Of a DNA stretch of 64,000 bases, positions 54,938 to 63,160 are shown piece by piece; position 1 is the stretch's first letter; each line of letters opens with the position of its first letter. The position numbers and the translations under genes are program-made. The notes beneath the pieces were generated by a model. That model had not been told where the DNA came from. It did not search any database and was given only the letters and a program-made list of their open reading frames with translations. Source of the DNA: Synoicihabitans lomoniglobus (lineage in GTDB: Bacteria > Verrucomicrobiota > Verrucomicrobiia > Opitutales > Opitutaceae); assembly GCF_029023725.1 (NCBI RefSeq), contig NZ_CP119075.1, positions 1,669,501 to 1,733,500 on the forward strand. The letters run 5' to 3'.

Positions 54938-55405
54938 GGTGAAGCAAAGATGAAGCGGAAGAAGTCAGGCGAATGTGCTGCCAACGTTTGCAGCCGCCAT
55001 GCCACGTCGTCATGACTTTCATAAGTCTCAGTATGGAAATAACTAAAGAACCCTTCGTTTCTAGGGGACGAACTCACACGCCCCAGACTTGAGATCAGGA
55101 ATTCCCATTACTGGGACGATCTGGACGGGGTGGGGCGCTTCCAAACGCGGCTACCGACTCGATTAAACGAAGGAAAAATTCGATGAAATCGCTCCGCTCC
55201 GAAAATCTGCCCAAAGTATCTTCACGCTGAAAGCTGGCCACCGCCCGGCAAAACATGCTCAATCGAATGGATGTTGTTTGGCACTCGACGGGCATTGCGG
55301 AATAGAAATGAAAAGATACGAACCCGAGTTCCCGGTTCAGCCTTGGAGGCGAGTGAGAATTCGTGCGAACGCTGAATCCCACTCAATTATCTCAAGAGTC
55401 AAACA
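54938..55405. other. Gene-poor gap of ~470 bases
   Basis: This gap lies between the start of the permease operon and the alcohol dehydrogenase remnant. It is more A/T-rich than its surroundings. A 95-codon minus-strand frame (55095-55382) has no recognisable domain and no good start. Promoters for the permease operon are expected near 54950-55080. The gap may contain decayed sequence linked to the neighbouring pseudogene. Confidence 0.5.
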
Positions 55406-55861
55406 ATGTCCCCTAAGTTCGCCTCCTTCGTTCCCGTGGCTTCACGTCGTGAACTGGCATTGAACGTCGGCGCCTCGGAAACCGTTGATTCCGACGAGGG
55501 CTTATGGGCCGCCAACCGCGGGAACGATCAGGCGCTCGATATGGCGATTGATTGCACGGGAGTCCCGCCTGCGGTGAAGTTTTTGCTCCACCGCACCAAG
55601 GAGGCCGTGGCGTTGTTTGGAGTCGTGCGAGGTGAGATCCCATACGACGGCGCGCTGATGTGGGGACCCGGGGTGACATTGCTCGGTTACGGTGATCACA
55701 ACCGTCTGGCGGCTGAAACCGCCCTGAGCGCGATAGCAACAGCCCAACTCGATCTCGGGGTTTTGATTTCCGCGACGCTCCCGCTGTCCGACTACGTGTC
55801 GGGTGTTGAAATGCTCCGCACTCAACAAGCGATCAAAGTCCTCTTCGACCCCTGGGCTTGA
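55406..55861 (+). pseudogene. C-terminal remnant of a zinc-dependent alcohol dehydrogenase (MDR family)
   Basis: About 150 codons correspond to the end of a medium-chain dehydrogenase: ELALNVGASETVDSDEG, ALDMAIDCTGVPPAVKFLL, EAVALFGVVRGEIPYDGALMWGPGVTLLGYGDHN and LPLSDYVSGVEMLRTQQAIKVLFDPW. The N-terminal zinc-binding catalytic domain (GHE and Cys-cluster region) and the start of the Rossmann fold are absent, and no such sequence is visible upstream. I read it as a truncated gene without catalytic function. A frame can start at 55406 but is unlikely to give an active protein. Confidence 0.75.
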
Positions 55862-55897
55862 GAGGACGACGGGATGGGAACGTAGGAACGAGCTTGT

Positions 55898-56890
55898 TCA
55901 GGACGATCGTGCGGCGGCGCGGCGGAGTCGGTCGTTTACGGACGGTGCCCAGGGGTCTTCGCGCGGAACGCGTTCCAGGTGAATGTGCGACCAATCGCCG
56001 GCATCCAACTCGCGCAACATCGCGAACATGCGTCGGGCCGCTGATTCTCCGGAGCCATCGGTGGAAAGACTGTATTCATTCGATCCTGACAGGTCAGCAC
56101 GATGAAAATAGACGCGGGCCTCGCGTGTCCCGGTGTAACCGGGCAACGTGTCGTGCAACGTGAGGGGCGTGGACGGACTGTAATGCCGCTCCAGCATGCC
56201 GGGGGCGTCGGCCGCCTGGGAATGACTCACGGTGTTGACCTTGGGAGCGCGGACCGTGACGCCGAGCACTCTGGAAAGTTGATCGGCGGTGATGGCACCG
56301 GGTCGCAAAACCGTTGGGTGGGCGGGATCGCGTAGATCGACGATGGTTGATTCGATGCCGATGGCGCACGGACCTCCATCGAGAATGGAACGGATGCGAC
56401 CGCCCAGACTGGCTTTCACATGTTGCGCGGTGGTGGGGCTGATGTAGCCAAATGGATTGGCGCTGGGGGCGGCGAGAGGACGGTCGGCCGCGGCCAGAAG
56501 CTTTCGAAACAGGGGATGCTGCGGCATGCGGATGGCCACACTGGGGCGACCGCTGGTGACGATATCGGGCACGTGCTCCCGTTTGGGCAGCACCATGGTC
56601 AGCGGCCCTGGCCAGAAAGCGCGGGCGACTGCTTCGGCGGCGTCGTTCCAACGGGTCAGTTTTTTGGCTTCGGCGCGCTGCCGCACATGCACGATCAACG
56701 GGTCGTTGGCCGGCCGTTCCTTGGCGGCAAAGATCGCCTCGCAGGCCGCGACATTCATGGCATCACCCGCGAGACCGTAGACGGTTTCGGTCGGGGCGGC
56801 CACGAGTTCCCCGCGCCGCAGACGCGCGCCGAGCATCCGCAGATTGTGCGGAGTGCCTTGATAGAGACGCGTGACGAGAGCGGGGGACAT
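55898..56890 (-). CDS. L-threonylcarbamoyladenylate synthase (Sua5/TsaC family)
   Basis: 330 residues: a YrdC domain (RRGELVAAPTETVYGLAGDAMN, PLIVHVRQRAEAKKLT, FWPGPLTMVLPKREHVPDIVTSGRPSVAIRMPQHP, PSANPFGYISPTTAQHVKASL) plus a linker and C-terminal Sua5 domain (MLERHYSPSTPLTL and on). It makes threonylcarbamoyl-AMP from threonine, bicarbonate and ATP for the t6A37 base of ANN-decoding tRNAs. The extra domain makes it Sua5-type rather than short TsaC. Confidence 0.93.
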   Translation of the reverse strand: MSPALVTRLYQGTPHNLRMLGARLRRGELVAAPTETVYGLAGDAMNVAACEAIFAAKERPANDPLIVHVRQRAEAKKLTRWNDAAEAVARAFWPGPLTMVLPKREHVPDIVTSGRPSVAIRMPQHPLFRKLLAAADRPLAAPSANPFGYISPTTAQHVKASLGGRIRSILDGGPCAIGIESTIVDLRDPAHPTVLRPGAITADQLSRVLGVTVRAPKVNTVSHSQAADAPGMLERHYSPSTPLTLHDTLPGYTGTREARVYFHRADLSGSNEYSLSTDGSGESAARRMFAMLRELDAGDWSHIHLERVPREDPWAPSVNDRLRRAAARSS

Positions 56891-57276
56891 GGAGCGAGGA
56901 AGTTGATCAGAACGAAGGCAGAAGGAAAGTCCCGCGTCATGTCCGGTGGGATCGCGTCAATGGGGCCGAGGCCGAAACCACACATCGCGGGAATCCGATT
57001 GCTTCCACTTTAACTTCAACTCGTGCGCAACGGGCCCCAACCGGGTTTATCAGGCACACGGGCGGCCTGCCTCGGAAGGTCTACCTAAAATAACTTCATT
57101 TTATGTGGACCGCACCTTGTGAATTAAAATTAGCGAAAGTGATATGAAATAATTGCAAAAGCAGAATGTCTTATGATAGATTCCATGCCGTAAACAGAAC
57201 AGTCGCCCCGACGCCGGCCTATTCGCCCCGTTGAATAGCCTCCGCCAGGCCTTAAAATCAACCCCTCAAGCTCGGT
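56891..57276. other. Intergenic region upstream of the hydrogenase operon
   Basis: 386 bases between divergent sua5 and the hydrogenase genes. The part from about 57080 to 57190 is distinctly A/T-rich, with TTGCAA at 57153 and TATGAT at 57172; the 13-base spacing is too short for a confident sigma-70 promoter. No terminator or strong inverted repeat was seen. The hydrogenase promoter is expected here. Confidence 0.45.
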
Positions 57277-57945
57277 ATGGAACACACGACGAAGGAATTG
57301 GTGAACCGGCTCTCTGCGGTAGGCGGCACTGAGTCCGAACTCTCGCAACTGCTGGACAGTATCGAGCAGCAGCACGGTTTCATCCCGCGTGATGTCTCCG
57401 ACGAACTGGCCAAGGTGCTGGCCCTCCGGCTGGAGCGACTCCATCGCCTGCAACGCAAGATCGAGAGCAACGTCCAAAAAGATGTGCAGGCTTGTATCGA
57501 CCGGTGGGGGGACGAGGAAGGCAACCTCATCATGATTCTCCACGAAATCCAGAACCAGCATGGATACGTGCCGCGCGAGATCGCCATGGAGCTGAGCCGG
57601 GCCCTGCACGTGGAATTGGCGCGCATTTACGAGGTCATCACCTTCTACCACTACTTTAAACTCACTCCGCCGGGTAAGCACAATGTCACCGTTTGCATGG
57701 GCACGGCGTGTTACCTGAAGGGCGCGCCCGGCATTCTCACGGAGCTCGAAAAACAATTGGGCGTGCCCGAAGGCGGCACCACGGCCGACCGCCAGTTTCA
57801 TCTCGAAACCGTGCGCTGTATCGGCTGCTGCGGGCTCAGCCCGACCATGGTCATGGATGGCAAAACCTACGGGAAACTCAAACCGGGCGACGTCGGGGAA
57901 ATCATCACCGATGCCGCGCACGAACTCGAGGAGGCCAAAGTATGA
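57277..57945 (+). CDS. NuoE/HndA-like [2Fe-2S] subunit of NADH-linked [FeFe] hydrogenase
   Basis: 222 residues. The C-terminal thioredoxin-like domain binds a [2Fe-2S] cluster through Cys140 and Cys145 (CMGTAC) and Cys181 and Cys185 (CIGCC). Unusually, the helical NuoE leader occurs twice: residues 24-53 (LLDSIEQQHGFIPRDVSDEL and on) and 86-115 (ILHEIQNQHGYVPREIAMEL and on). This makes it longer than common HndA/HydC (~160). It passes electrons between the flavin subunit and the hydrogenase. Stop overlaps the next start as ATGA. Confidence 0.92.
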   Translation: MEHTTKELVNRLSAVGGTESELSQLLDSIEQQHGFIPRDVSDELAKVLALRLERLHRLQRKIESNVQKDVQACIDRWGDEEGNLIMILHEIQNQHGYVPREIAMELSRALHVELARIYEVITFYHYFKLTPPGKHNVTVCMGTACYLKGAPGILTELEKQLGVPEGGTTADRQFHLETVRCIGCCGLSPTMVMDGKTYGKLKPGDVGEIITDAAHELEEAKV

Positions 57946-59930
57946 GCACGACGTTTACCCCCGAGGTGTTGAATCGTTACACCGCGACCCAACCCACTTT
58001 CGGGGAACCTTATCTGCGAGTCGGCCTCGACACCGGTGGCATCGCCGCCGGCGCCAGACTCGTGTATCAGTATTTCGATGACGAATCCGAAAAACTGGAC
58101 CGGATGCCGCCCGTGAGTCGCGTGGGCTCGAACGGACTTTCCTGGGCCGACCCGATCGTCGAAGTGAATGTCGCGAACATGCCTCCGACGCTTTACGGTG
58201 CGGTCGATGTGGACGTGGCAAAGCGCATCCTCGATGAGCACATCCTCGGAGGGCGATTGGTCGATGATCATATGCTGACCTATCCCGACACCGCGCAAGC
58301 GCGCGCGGCGTTGCTCAAGCCGAACGACCTGCGCTTTATTTTGGTGAAGGACACCAGCTGCGAGGACAACGACCGGACCGAATTCTTCCAATTCACGCTG
58401 CAGGAGGAACTGAAACGACGGAAGCTGGCGGAACGCGTGCAGGTCGTCCGGGCCCTTGACGTGGGAGTCTACGATGAGGGCGTCGTGGTGCGTGTGTTTC
58501 CTGCCGGGATCACCTACAGCAACGTTTTGACCGACCAGGTCGCGCAAATCGTCGAACGATCGGTGGAGCACGACGATGTGATCGAAAACCTGCGCTACGA
58601 CGCGCCGGTGCTGCAGGAGCGCGTGGTGATGCGCAATTGCGGCATCATCGATCCCGAAGATCTCGATGACTACGTAAGTCACGGCGGTTATCAGGGCCTG
58701 AACCGCGCGCTGGCGGGTTCGCCTCAGGCGTGCATTGCCGAGATCAAGGAGAGCGGGCTGCGTGGCCGGGGTGGCGCCGGATTCCCGACTTGGTTGAAGT
58801 GGGATCTCACGCGCAAAGTGGCGGCAGACGTGAAATACGTGATCTGCAACGCCGACGAGGGAGACCCCGGTGCGTTCATGGATCGCAGTGTGCTCGAAGG
58901 GGACCCTCACGCGGTGCTCGAAGGCTTGATGTTGGCGGCCTACTCAATCGGCGCATCGATGGGCTACTTCTACATTCGCGCGGAGTATCCCATGGCGATC
59001 GAACGCATTCAAAAGGCGATCGTCGCGGCTCGGCAGGCGGGACTGTTGGGTAAGGATATTCTCGGCCGTGGTTTCAGTTTCGATGCCAAGGTGCGCTTGG
59101 GCGCGGGAGCATTTGTCTGCGGTGAAGAGACCGCGTTGATCGCGTCGATCGAAGGCAAGCGCGGCAGTCCGAGCCCGCGTCCGCCTTACCCTTCGGTGAG
59201 CGGACTGTGGGGTAAACCCACCTCGATCAACAACGTGGAAACGCTCGCCGCGGCCTCGGCTGTGTTGGCGAAAGGCGGGGCCTGGTATGCTGGCATCGGC
59301 ACGAAGGAATCGACCGGCACGAAGGTCTTTGCCGTCACCGGCAAGATCCGCAACGCCCAGCTGGTGGAGGTGCCGATGGGCACGAAGCTGCGCGATATCG
59401 TGTTCAAAATCTGCGGCGGCATGCACGATCGCAACGACATCAAAGCCATCCAGACCGGCGGGCCTTCGGGTGGGGTAATTCCCGAAAAACTGCTCGATAC
59501 CGGCGTGAGTTACGAGGCGCTCAAGGCGCTCGGATCCATCATGGGCTCGGGGGGCATGTTGGTGATGGATCAAACCGATTGCATGGTCGATGTGGCCAAA
59601 TTCTACCTCAAGTTCTGCGTCGACGAATCGTGTGGCAAATGCGCGCCCTGCCGCGTGGGCGGCTATCAATTGTTGCAGCTGCTGGAGAAAATTGCCCGGG
59701 GCAGTGGCAAACCCGCCGACGTCGCCATGTTGCGCCGTATCTGTGTCGCCATGCAGAAGGCCTCCCTCTGCGGACTCGGCCAGACTGCACCCAACCCGGT
59801 GCTGTCCACGCTCAAGTATTTTGAAAATGAATACAATGCCTACATCGAAGGCGGTCATCCCTACGCTCGCAAAATGAAAAAAGCGCGGGCCGCCGGTCCG
59901 ATCACCGCGACCGTCGCCGCCACCGCCTGA
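57942..59930 (+). CDS. NuoF/HndC-like flavoprotein subunit with degenerate N-terminal domains
   Basis: 662 residues from ATG 57942. The NuoF core is intact: RGRGGAGFPTWLKWD for FMN/NADH near 274, CNADEGDPGAFMDR, and the C-terminal [4Fe-4S] ligands in ESCGKCAPCRVG plus SLCGLGQ. The ~220 residues before it look like two thioredoxin-like units, but the iron-sulfur Cys are gone (no Cys in residues 1-139; ALDVGVYDEG stands where TGCxGxCxxG is expected). The C-terminal ferredoxin domain of HydB/HndC is absent; the chain ends after NEYNAYIEGGHPY. It oxidises NADH or reduces NAD+ at FMN. Confidence 0.92.
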   Translation: MSTTFTPEVLNRYTATQPTFGEPYLRVGLDTGGIAAGARLVYQYFDDESEKLDRMPPVSRVGSNGLSWADPIVEVNVANMPPTLYGAVDVDVAKRILDEHILGGRLVDDHMLTYPDTAQARAALLKPNDLRFILVKDTSCEDNDRTEFFQFTLQEELKRRKLAERVQVVRALDVGVYDEGVVVRVFPAGITYSNVLTDQVAQIVERSVEHDDVIENLRYDAPVLQERVVMRNCGIIDPEDLDDYVSHGGYQGLNRALAGSPQACIAEIKESGLRGRGGAGFPTWLKWDLTRKVAADVKYVICNADEGDPGAFMDRSVLEGDPHAVLEGLMLAAYSIGASMGYFYIRAEYPMAIERIQKAIVAARQAGLLGKDILGRGFSFDAKVRLGAGAFVCGEETALIASIEGKRGSPSPRPPYPSVSGLWGKPTSINNVETLAAASAVLAKGGAWYAGIGTKESTGTKVFAVTGKIRNAQLVEVPMGTKLRDIVFKICGGMHDRNDIKAIQTGGPSGGVIPEKLLDTGVSYEALKALGSIMGSGGMLVMDQTDCMVDVAKFYLKFCVDESCGKCAPCRVGGYQLLQLLEKIARGSGKPADVAMLRRICVAMQKASLCGLGQTAPNPVLSTLKYFENEYNAYIEGGHPYARKMKKARAAGPITATVAATA

Positions 59931-59957
59931 CAACCCTGACCCGAAAAAGGAAACACC

Positions 59958-61724
59958 ATGATCCAAACCAAAACGGTCAAAGCCACCATCGATGGCCAAC
60001 CGGTCGAGGTTCCCTACGGCACCAGTATTCTGGATGCCGCGCGGCAGGCATTCATCAAGATTCCGACCTTGTGCAAACATCAGGATCTTCCCGCCACCGC
60101 CGCTTGCGGCCTGTGCATCGTGAAGCTCCAAGGCAGCGGCAAGCTTCCGCGAGCCTGCGCAACCCCGCTCGAAGACGGCATGGAGATCGTGACCCAGGAT
60201 CACGAACTCACGGAGATCCGACGTTCCGTCATTGAGCTCATTCTTTCCAATCACCCCAACGAGTGCCTTTCCTGCGGCCGCAATGGCAATTGTGAGCTGC
60301 AATCACTGGCGGCCGATTTCGGCATTCGTCAGGATGTGATCAAGCGCACCGTGCGCGATCTGCCGTGCGACAATTCCAATGGCTCGATCGTGCTCGATTT
60401 CCGCAAATGCATCAAATGCGGTCGGTGCGTCACGGTTTGCCAGGAGGTGCAAAACGTCTGGGCGCTGTCGTTCCTCGAGCGCGGCATCAATACGCGCATG
60501 GCCCCCGCCGGTGACATCACGTTGGCCGAGTCACCCTGCATCAAGTGTGGTCAGTGCGCCGCACATTGTCCGACCGGTGCCATCGTCGAGCGCGACGATG
60601 TATCGATCGTCTGGGACGCCCTGGCCGATCCCGATAAATACTGCACCGTGCAGATCGCACCCAGTGTGCGCGTGGCGTTGGGCGAAGAGTTCGGTTATCC
60701 GCCCGGCACCAACCTGACCAAGAAGATTTACGCCTTCATGCGCCGTCTCGGTTTCAAAGCGGTGTTCGATACCAATTTTTCCGCCGATCTCACCATCGTC
60801 GAGGAAGCGAGCGAGTTCGTGGAACGCTTCGTTCACGGCAAGGGAGAGCTCCCGCTCATCACGTCCTGCTGTCCATCATGGACGGACTTCATGGAGAAAA
60901 AGCATTACGATTTCATCGACAATTTTTCCACCGCCAAGTCCCCGCAACAGATGCTCGGCGTCATGGCCAAGACCTACTTCGCCAAGAAAAACAAGATCGA
61001 TCCCGCCAAGGTTTATCAGGTCTCGATCATGCCTTGCACAGCGAAGAAATACGAACTCGAGCGCACCGACGAGATGATGGCCTCCGGCTTCCACGATGTG
61101 GATGTCGTGCTCACCACGCGCGAACTGGCGCGTCTCATCAAGCAGAGCGGCATCGACTTCAAAGCGCTTCCCGATGAAGACGCCGACAGCATTCTGGGCG
61201 AATACTCCGGAGCCGGCACGATCTTCGGCGCGACCGGCGGCGTCATGGAAGCGGCCCTTCGCACAGCCTATTTCTACGTCACCGGTGAAAACCTTACCGG
61301 CAAGGCGATCGATTTCGAAAGCGTGCGCGGACTTCAAGGCGTGAAAGAGGGCACCATCGATATCAAGGGCACGAAGGTGCGAGTCGCCGTGGCGCACGGA
61401 TTGGGCAACGTTGAGGCGGTGTTGAACAAGGTCCGGGCGGCGCGCGAAAAGGGCGAAGAACTGCCTTATCACTTCATCGAGGTCATGGCCTGTCCGGGTG
61501 GTTGCATCGGCGGTGGCGGCCAACCCTACGGCGTCAGCGACGAGGTGCGCCGGCAGCGCATTGCCGGTCTCTATGCCGACGACCGCGATTGCGCGGTCCG
61601 GTTCTCGCACGAGAATCCCGAGATCAAGCGCATCTACGCTGAGTTCCTCGAAAAGCCTCTCAGTCACCGGGCGCACGAGTTGTTGCACACCAACTACACG
61701 CCGCGCCCGCTTTATAAAAACTAG
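59958..61724 (+). CDS. Catalytic subunit of NADH-linked [FeFe] hydrogenase (group A, HydA/HndD)
   Basis: 588 residues. In order: [2Fe-2S] domain (Cys39, 50, 53, 67), His-ligated [4Fe-4S] site (His99, Cys103, 106, 112 in HPNECLSCGRNGNC), two [4Fe-4S] clusters (CIKCGRCVTVC near 151 and CIKCGQCAAHC near 194), then the H-cluster domain with L1 TSCCPSW (proton-relay Cys304, ligand Cys305), L2 MPCTAKKYE (Cys360) and L3 MACPGGCIGGGGQP (Cys512, Cys516). All catalytic ligands are present. It evolves or oxidises H2 in the cytoplasm. The HydEFG maturases are not in this window. A Shine-Dalgarno-like AAGGAAAC precedes the start. Confidence 0.96.
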   Translation: MIQTKTVKATIDGQPVEVPYGTSILDAARQAFIKIPTLCKHQDLPATAACGLCIVKLQGSGKLPRACATPLEDGMEIVTQDHELTEIRRSVIELILSNHPNECLSCGRNGNCELQSLAADFGIRQDVIKRTVRDLPCDNSNGSIVLDFRKCIKCGRCVTVCQEVQNVWALSFLERGINTRMAPAGDITLAESPCIKCGQCAAHCPTGAIVERDDVSIVWDALADPDKYCTVQIAPSVRVALGEEFGYPPGTNLTKKIYAFMRRLGFKAVFDTNFSADLTIVEEASEFVERFVHGKGELPLITSCCPSWTDFMEKKHYDFIDNFSTAKSPQQMLGVMAKTYFAKKNKIDPAKVYQVSIMPCTAKKYELERTDEMMASGFHDVDVVLTTRELARLIKQSGIDFKALPDEDADSILGEYSGAGTIFGATGGVMEAALRTAYFYVTGENLTGKAIDFESVRGLQGVKEGTIDIKGTKVRVAVAHGLGNVEAVLNKVRAAREKGEELPYHFIEVMACPGGCIGGGGQPYGVSDEVRRQRIAGLYADDRDCAVRFSHENPEIKRIYAEFLEKPLSHRAHELLHTNYTPRPLYKN

Positions 61725-61851
61725 CCGGTCGAGCCGGATAACCCCCCGCCCATAATTAAATTTTAACCACGACAGAACGGTCCTAGTTCCTGCGCCAAGG
61801 GTTGCGACCTGCGGACAAGGGAGTGCTCTCAGACCCGATTATCTCTTTCGG

Positions 61852-61954
61852 ACCACTCATCGGTCGAGTGGTTCGTGACAGTGGGTTCACGACGTCCCGG
61901 TTCGCTTCGATCCGGGACGTCTTTTTTGGGACCACGCCGTCACGAGGACCACCG
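61852..61954 (+). promoter_or_regulatory. Structured leader before the TM1266-like gene (possible attenuator)
   Basis: Three hairpins follow each other: ACCACTC/GAGTGGT (61852-61872), TCGTGA/TCACGA (61873-61892) and the terminator stem (61891-61921). The second and third share two bases and so compete. The terminator ends only 27 bases before the ATG at 61955, so transcripts entering from the hydrogenase genes must pass it. No known riboswitch class was recognised. The rest of the 61725-61954 gap has an A/T-rich stretch near 61758-61772. Confidence 0.45.
61891..61927 (+). terminator. Rho-independent terminator between hydA and the TM1266-like gene
   Basis: Perfect ten-base stem GACGTCCCGG / CCGGGACGTC with an 11-base loop, followed by six T. 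It lies 166 bases after the hydrogenase stop and 28 bases before the regulator start. Confidence 0.9.
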
Positions 61955-62200
61955 ATGAACTCACGTTTAGGCTTTGTTGGAATCGTCGTCCAGGACCGCT
62001 CGCTAGCGTCCGAGCGCATCAATGCGATTCTACACGATCACGGGGACGGCATCCTCGGTCGCATGGGTCTCCCGCGGGCCCGCGGCACTCACAGCGTCAT
62101 CACCCTCATCGTCGATATGTCCACCGATGAGCTCGGCGCACTCACGGGTCGCCTCGGCCAGGTCGAGGGTGTGCAGGTCAAATCCGGTTTGGCCGGCTAG
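61955..62200 (+). CDS. TM1266-like [FeFe]-hydrogenase system regulator
   Basis: 81 residues from ATG 61955, with GAGGA about ten bases upstream; the open frame upstream to 61802 crosses the terminator and is rejected. The ACT-like ferredoxin fold is visible: RLGFVGIVVQDRSLASERINAILHDHGDGILGRMGLP, then SVITLIVDMSTDELGALTGRLGQVEGVQVKS. This is the small family named iron-only hydrogenase system regulator (TM1266), usually beside HydABC or HydEFG. Its biochemical role is not established. It lies 5 bases before the transporter gene. Confidence 0.88.
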   Translation: MNSRLGFVGIVVQDRSLASERINAILHDHGDGILGRMGLPRARGTHSVITLIVDMSTDELGALTGRLGQVEGVQVKSGLAG

Positions 62201-62205
62201 ACGTC

Positions 62206-63135
62206 ATGTTCGCCGCGCTGCTCACCGCCCTCTGTTTTGCCCTGGTCGGCGTGTGTGCCAACCGGTCCGCCCGACTGCTGGGCAGCCTGCGGGCCAACGT
62301 CTGGCGTCTGTTGGTGGCCGTGATGTTGCTCGGGTTCTGGGCGTTGGTTTACGGACGCGGTTGGCACGGACCGGCGAGCGAGTGGTTTTTCCTGAGCGGT
62401 CTGCTCGGATTCGGCATCGGTGGCGTGGCCATGTTTCACAGTCTGCCGCGACTGGGCACGCCGTTGAGTTTGTTGGTGGTGGAGTGCAGCACGGCGGTGT
62501 TTGCGCTGGTGATCGAGTGGGGATGGCTGGGCACGACCGTGCTCGCGAGCCAGCTCGGGTTCATGGCATTGGTCCTTGTGGGCGTGGTAGTCGGGCTGGC
62601 TCCGGGGTTTCCGTCGGACATCGGTGAAAAACGAAAAATCAGCGGACTGGGGTGGGCATTGGTGAGTGGCTTCGGTCAGGCGCTGGGCATGGTGGTGAGC
62701 CGCCACGCGTGGGCCTTGACCAAGTCCGCCGACTTCGAACTCGATCCCGGCACGGCGGCTTGGCAACGCCTGATCGGCGGGCTGACCGTCGGCGCGCTGG
62801 TTTACGCGTTGGTCAAGCTTTGGCCGACGTTACTGCCGCGCAGCGAAATGCCGGAAGTGGAAAAGGCGCGCGACCGCGGTCTTGGCACTTGGGGACCCGA
62901 CTGGCCGTGGCTCTGGGTGTTGCTCAATGCCACGTTTGGCCCGGTGCTCGGCATCACGGCCCGCCAATGGGCGCTCAGTCTCGCGCCGGCCGGTCTCGTT
63001 CAAACGGTGGTATCGACCGCGCCGCTCATGGCCACGCCCTTGGCTCGATTGATGGAAGGGCGCTGGCCCCGCCGGCGTTTTTTCGTCGGAGCTGCCCTGG
63101 CGATCGTCGGCCTGGCCGGCCTGTTTATCGGATAA
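62206..63135 (+). CDS. EamA/DMT-family transporter
   Basis: 309 residues with ten hydrophobic helices in two EamA halves (AALLTALCFALVGVCANRSARLLGSLRANVWRLLVAVM; later WALSLAPAGLVQTVVSTAPLMATPLARLMEGRWPRRRFFVGAALAIVGLAGLFIG). DMT carriers export or import metabolites such as amino acids; the substrate here is unknown. It starts 5 bases after the TM1266-like gene and probably shares its transcript, though a link to hydrogenase function is not evident. Confidence 0.88.
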   Translation: MFAALLTALCFALVGVCANRSARLLGSLRANVWRLLVAVMLLGFWALVYGRGWHGPASEWFFLSGLLGFGIGGVAMFHSLPRLGTPLSLLVVECSTAVFALVIEWGWLGTTVLASQLGFMALVLVGVVVGLAPGFPSDIGEKRKISGLGWALVSGFGQALGMVVSRHAWALTKSADFELDPGTAAWQRLIGGLTVGALVYALVKLWPTLLPRSEMPEVEKARDRGLGTWGPDWPWLWVLLNATFGPVLGITARQWALSLAPAGLVQTVVSTAPLMATPLARLMEGRWPRRRFFVGAALAIVGLAGLFIG

Positions 63136-63160
63136 CCCCAACCCACGGAGGTCCAAGCTC

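Noticed and set aside
55095-55382. 95-codon minus-strand frame upstream of the alcohol dehydrogenase remnant
   Set aside because: No domain, no supporting context and low-complexity-free but unfamiliar sequence; treated as chance.
57153-57177. Sigma-70-like boxes TTGCAA and TATGAT before the hydrogenase operon
   Set aside because: Spacing is only 13 bases, too short for a reliable promoter call.
58944-60302. 452-codon minus-strand frame over the hydrogenase genes
   Set aside because: Antisense shadow spanning two real genes, without motifs.
61725-61954. Thiamine or SAM riboswitch in the hydrogenase/TM1266 gap
   Set aside because: The conserved core sequences of these classes could not be found; only generic stems and a terminator are visible.
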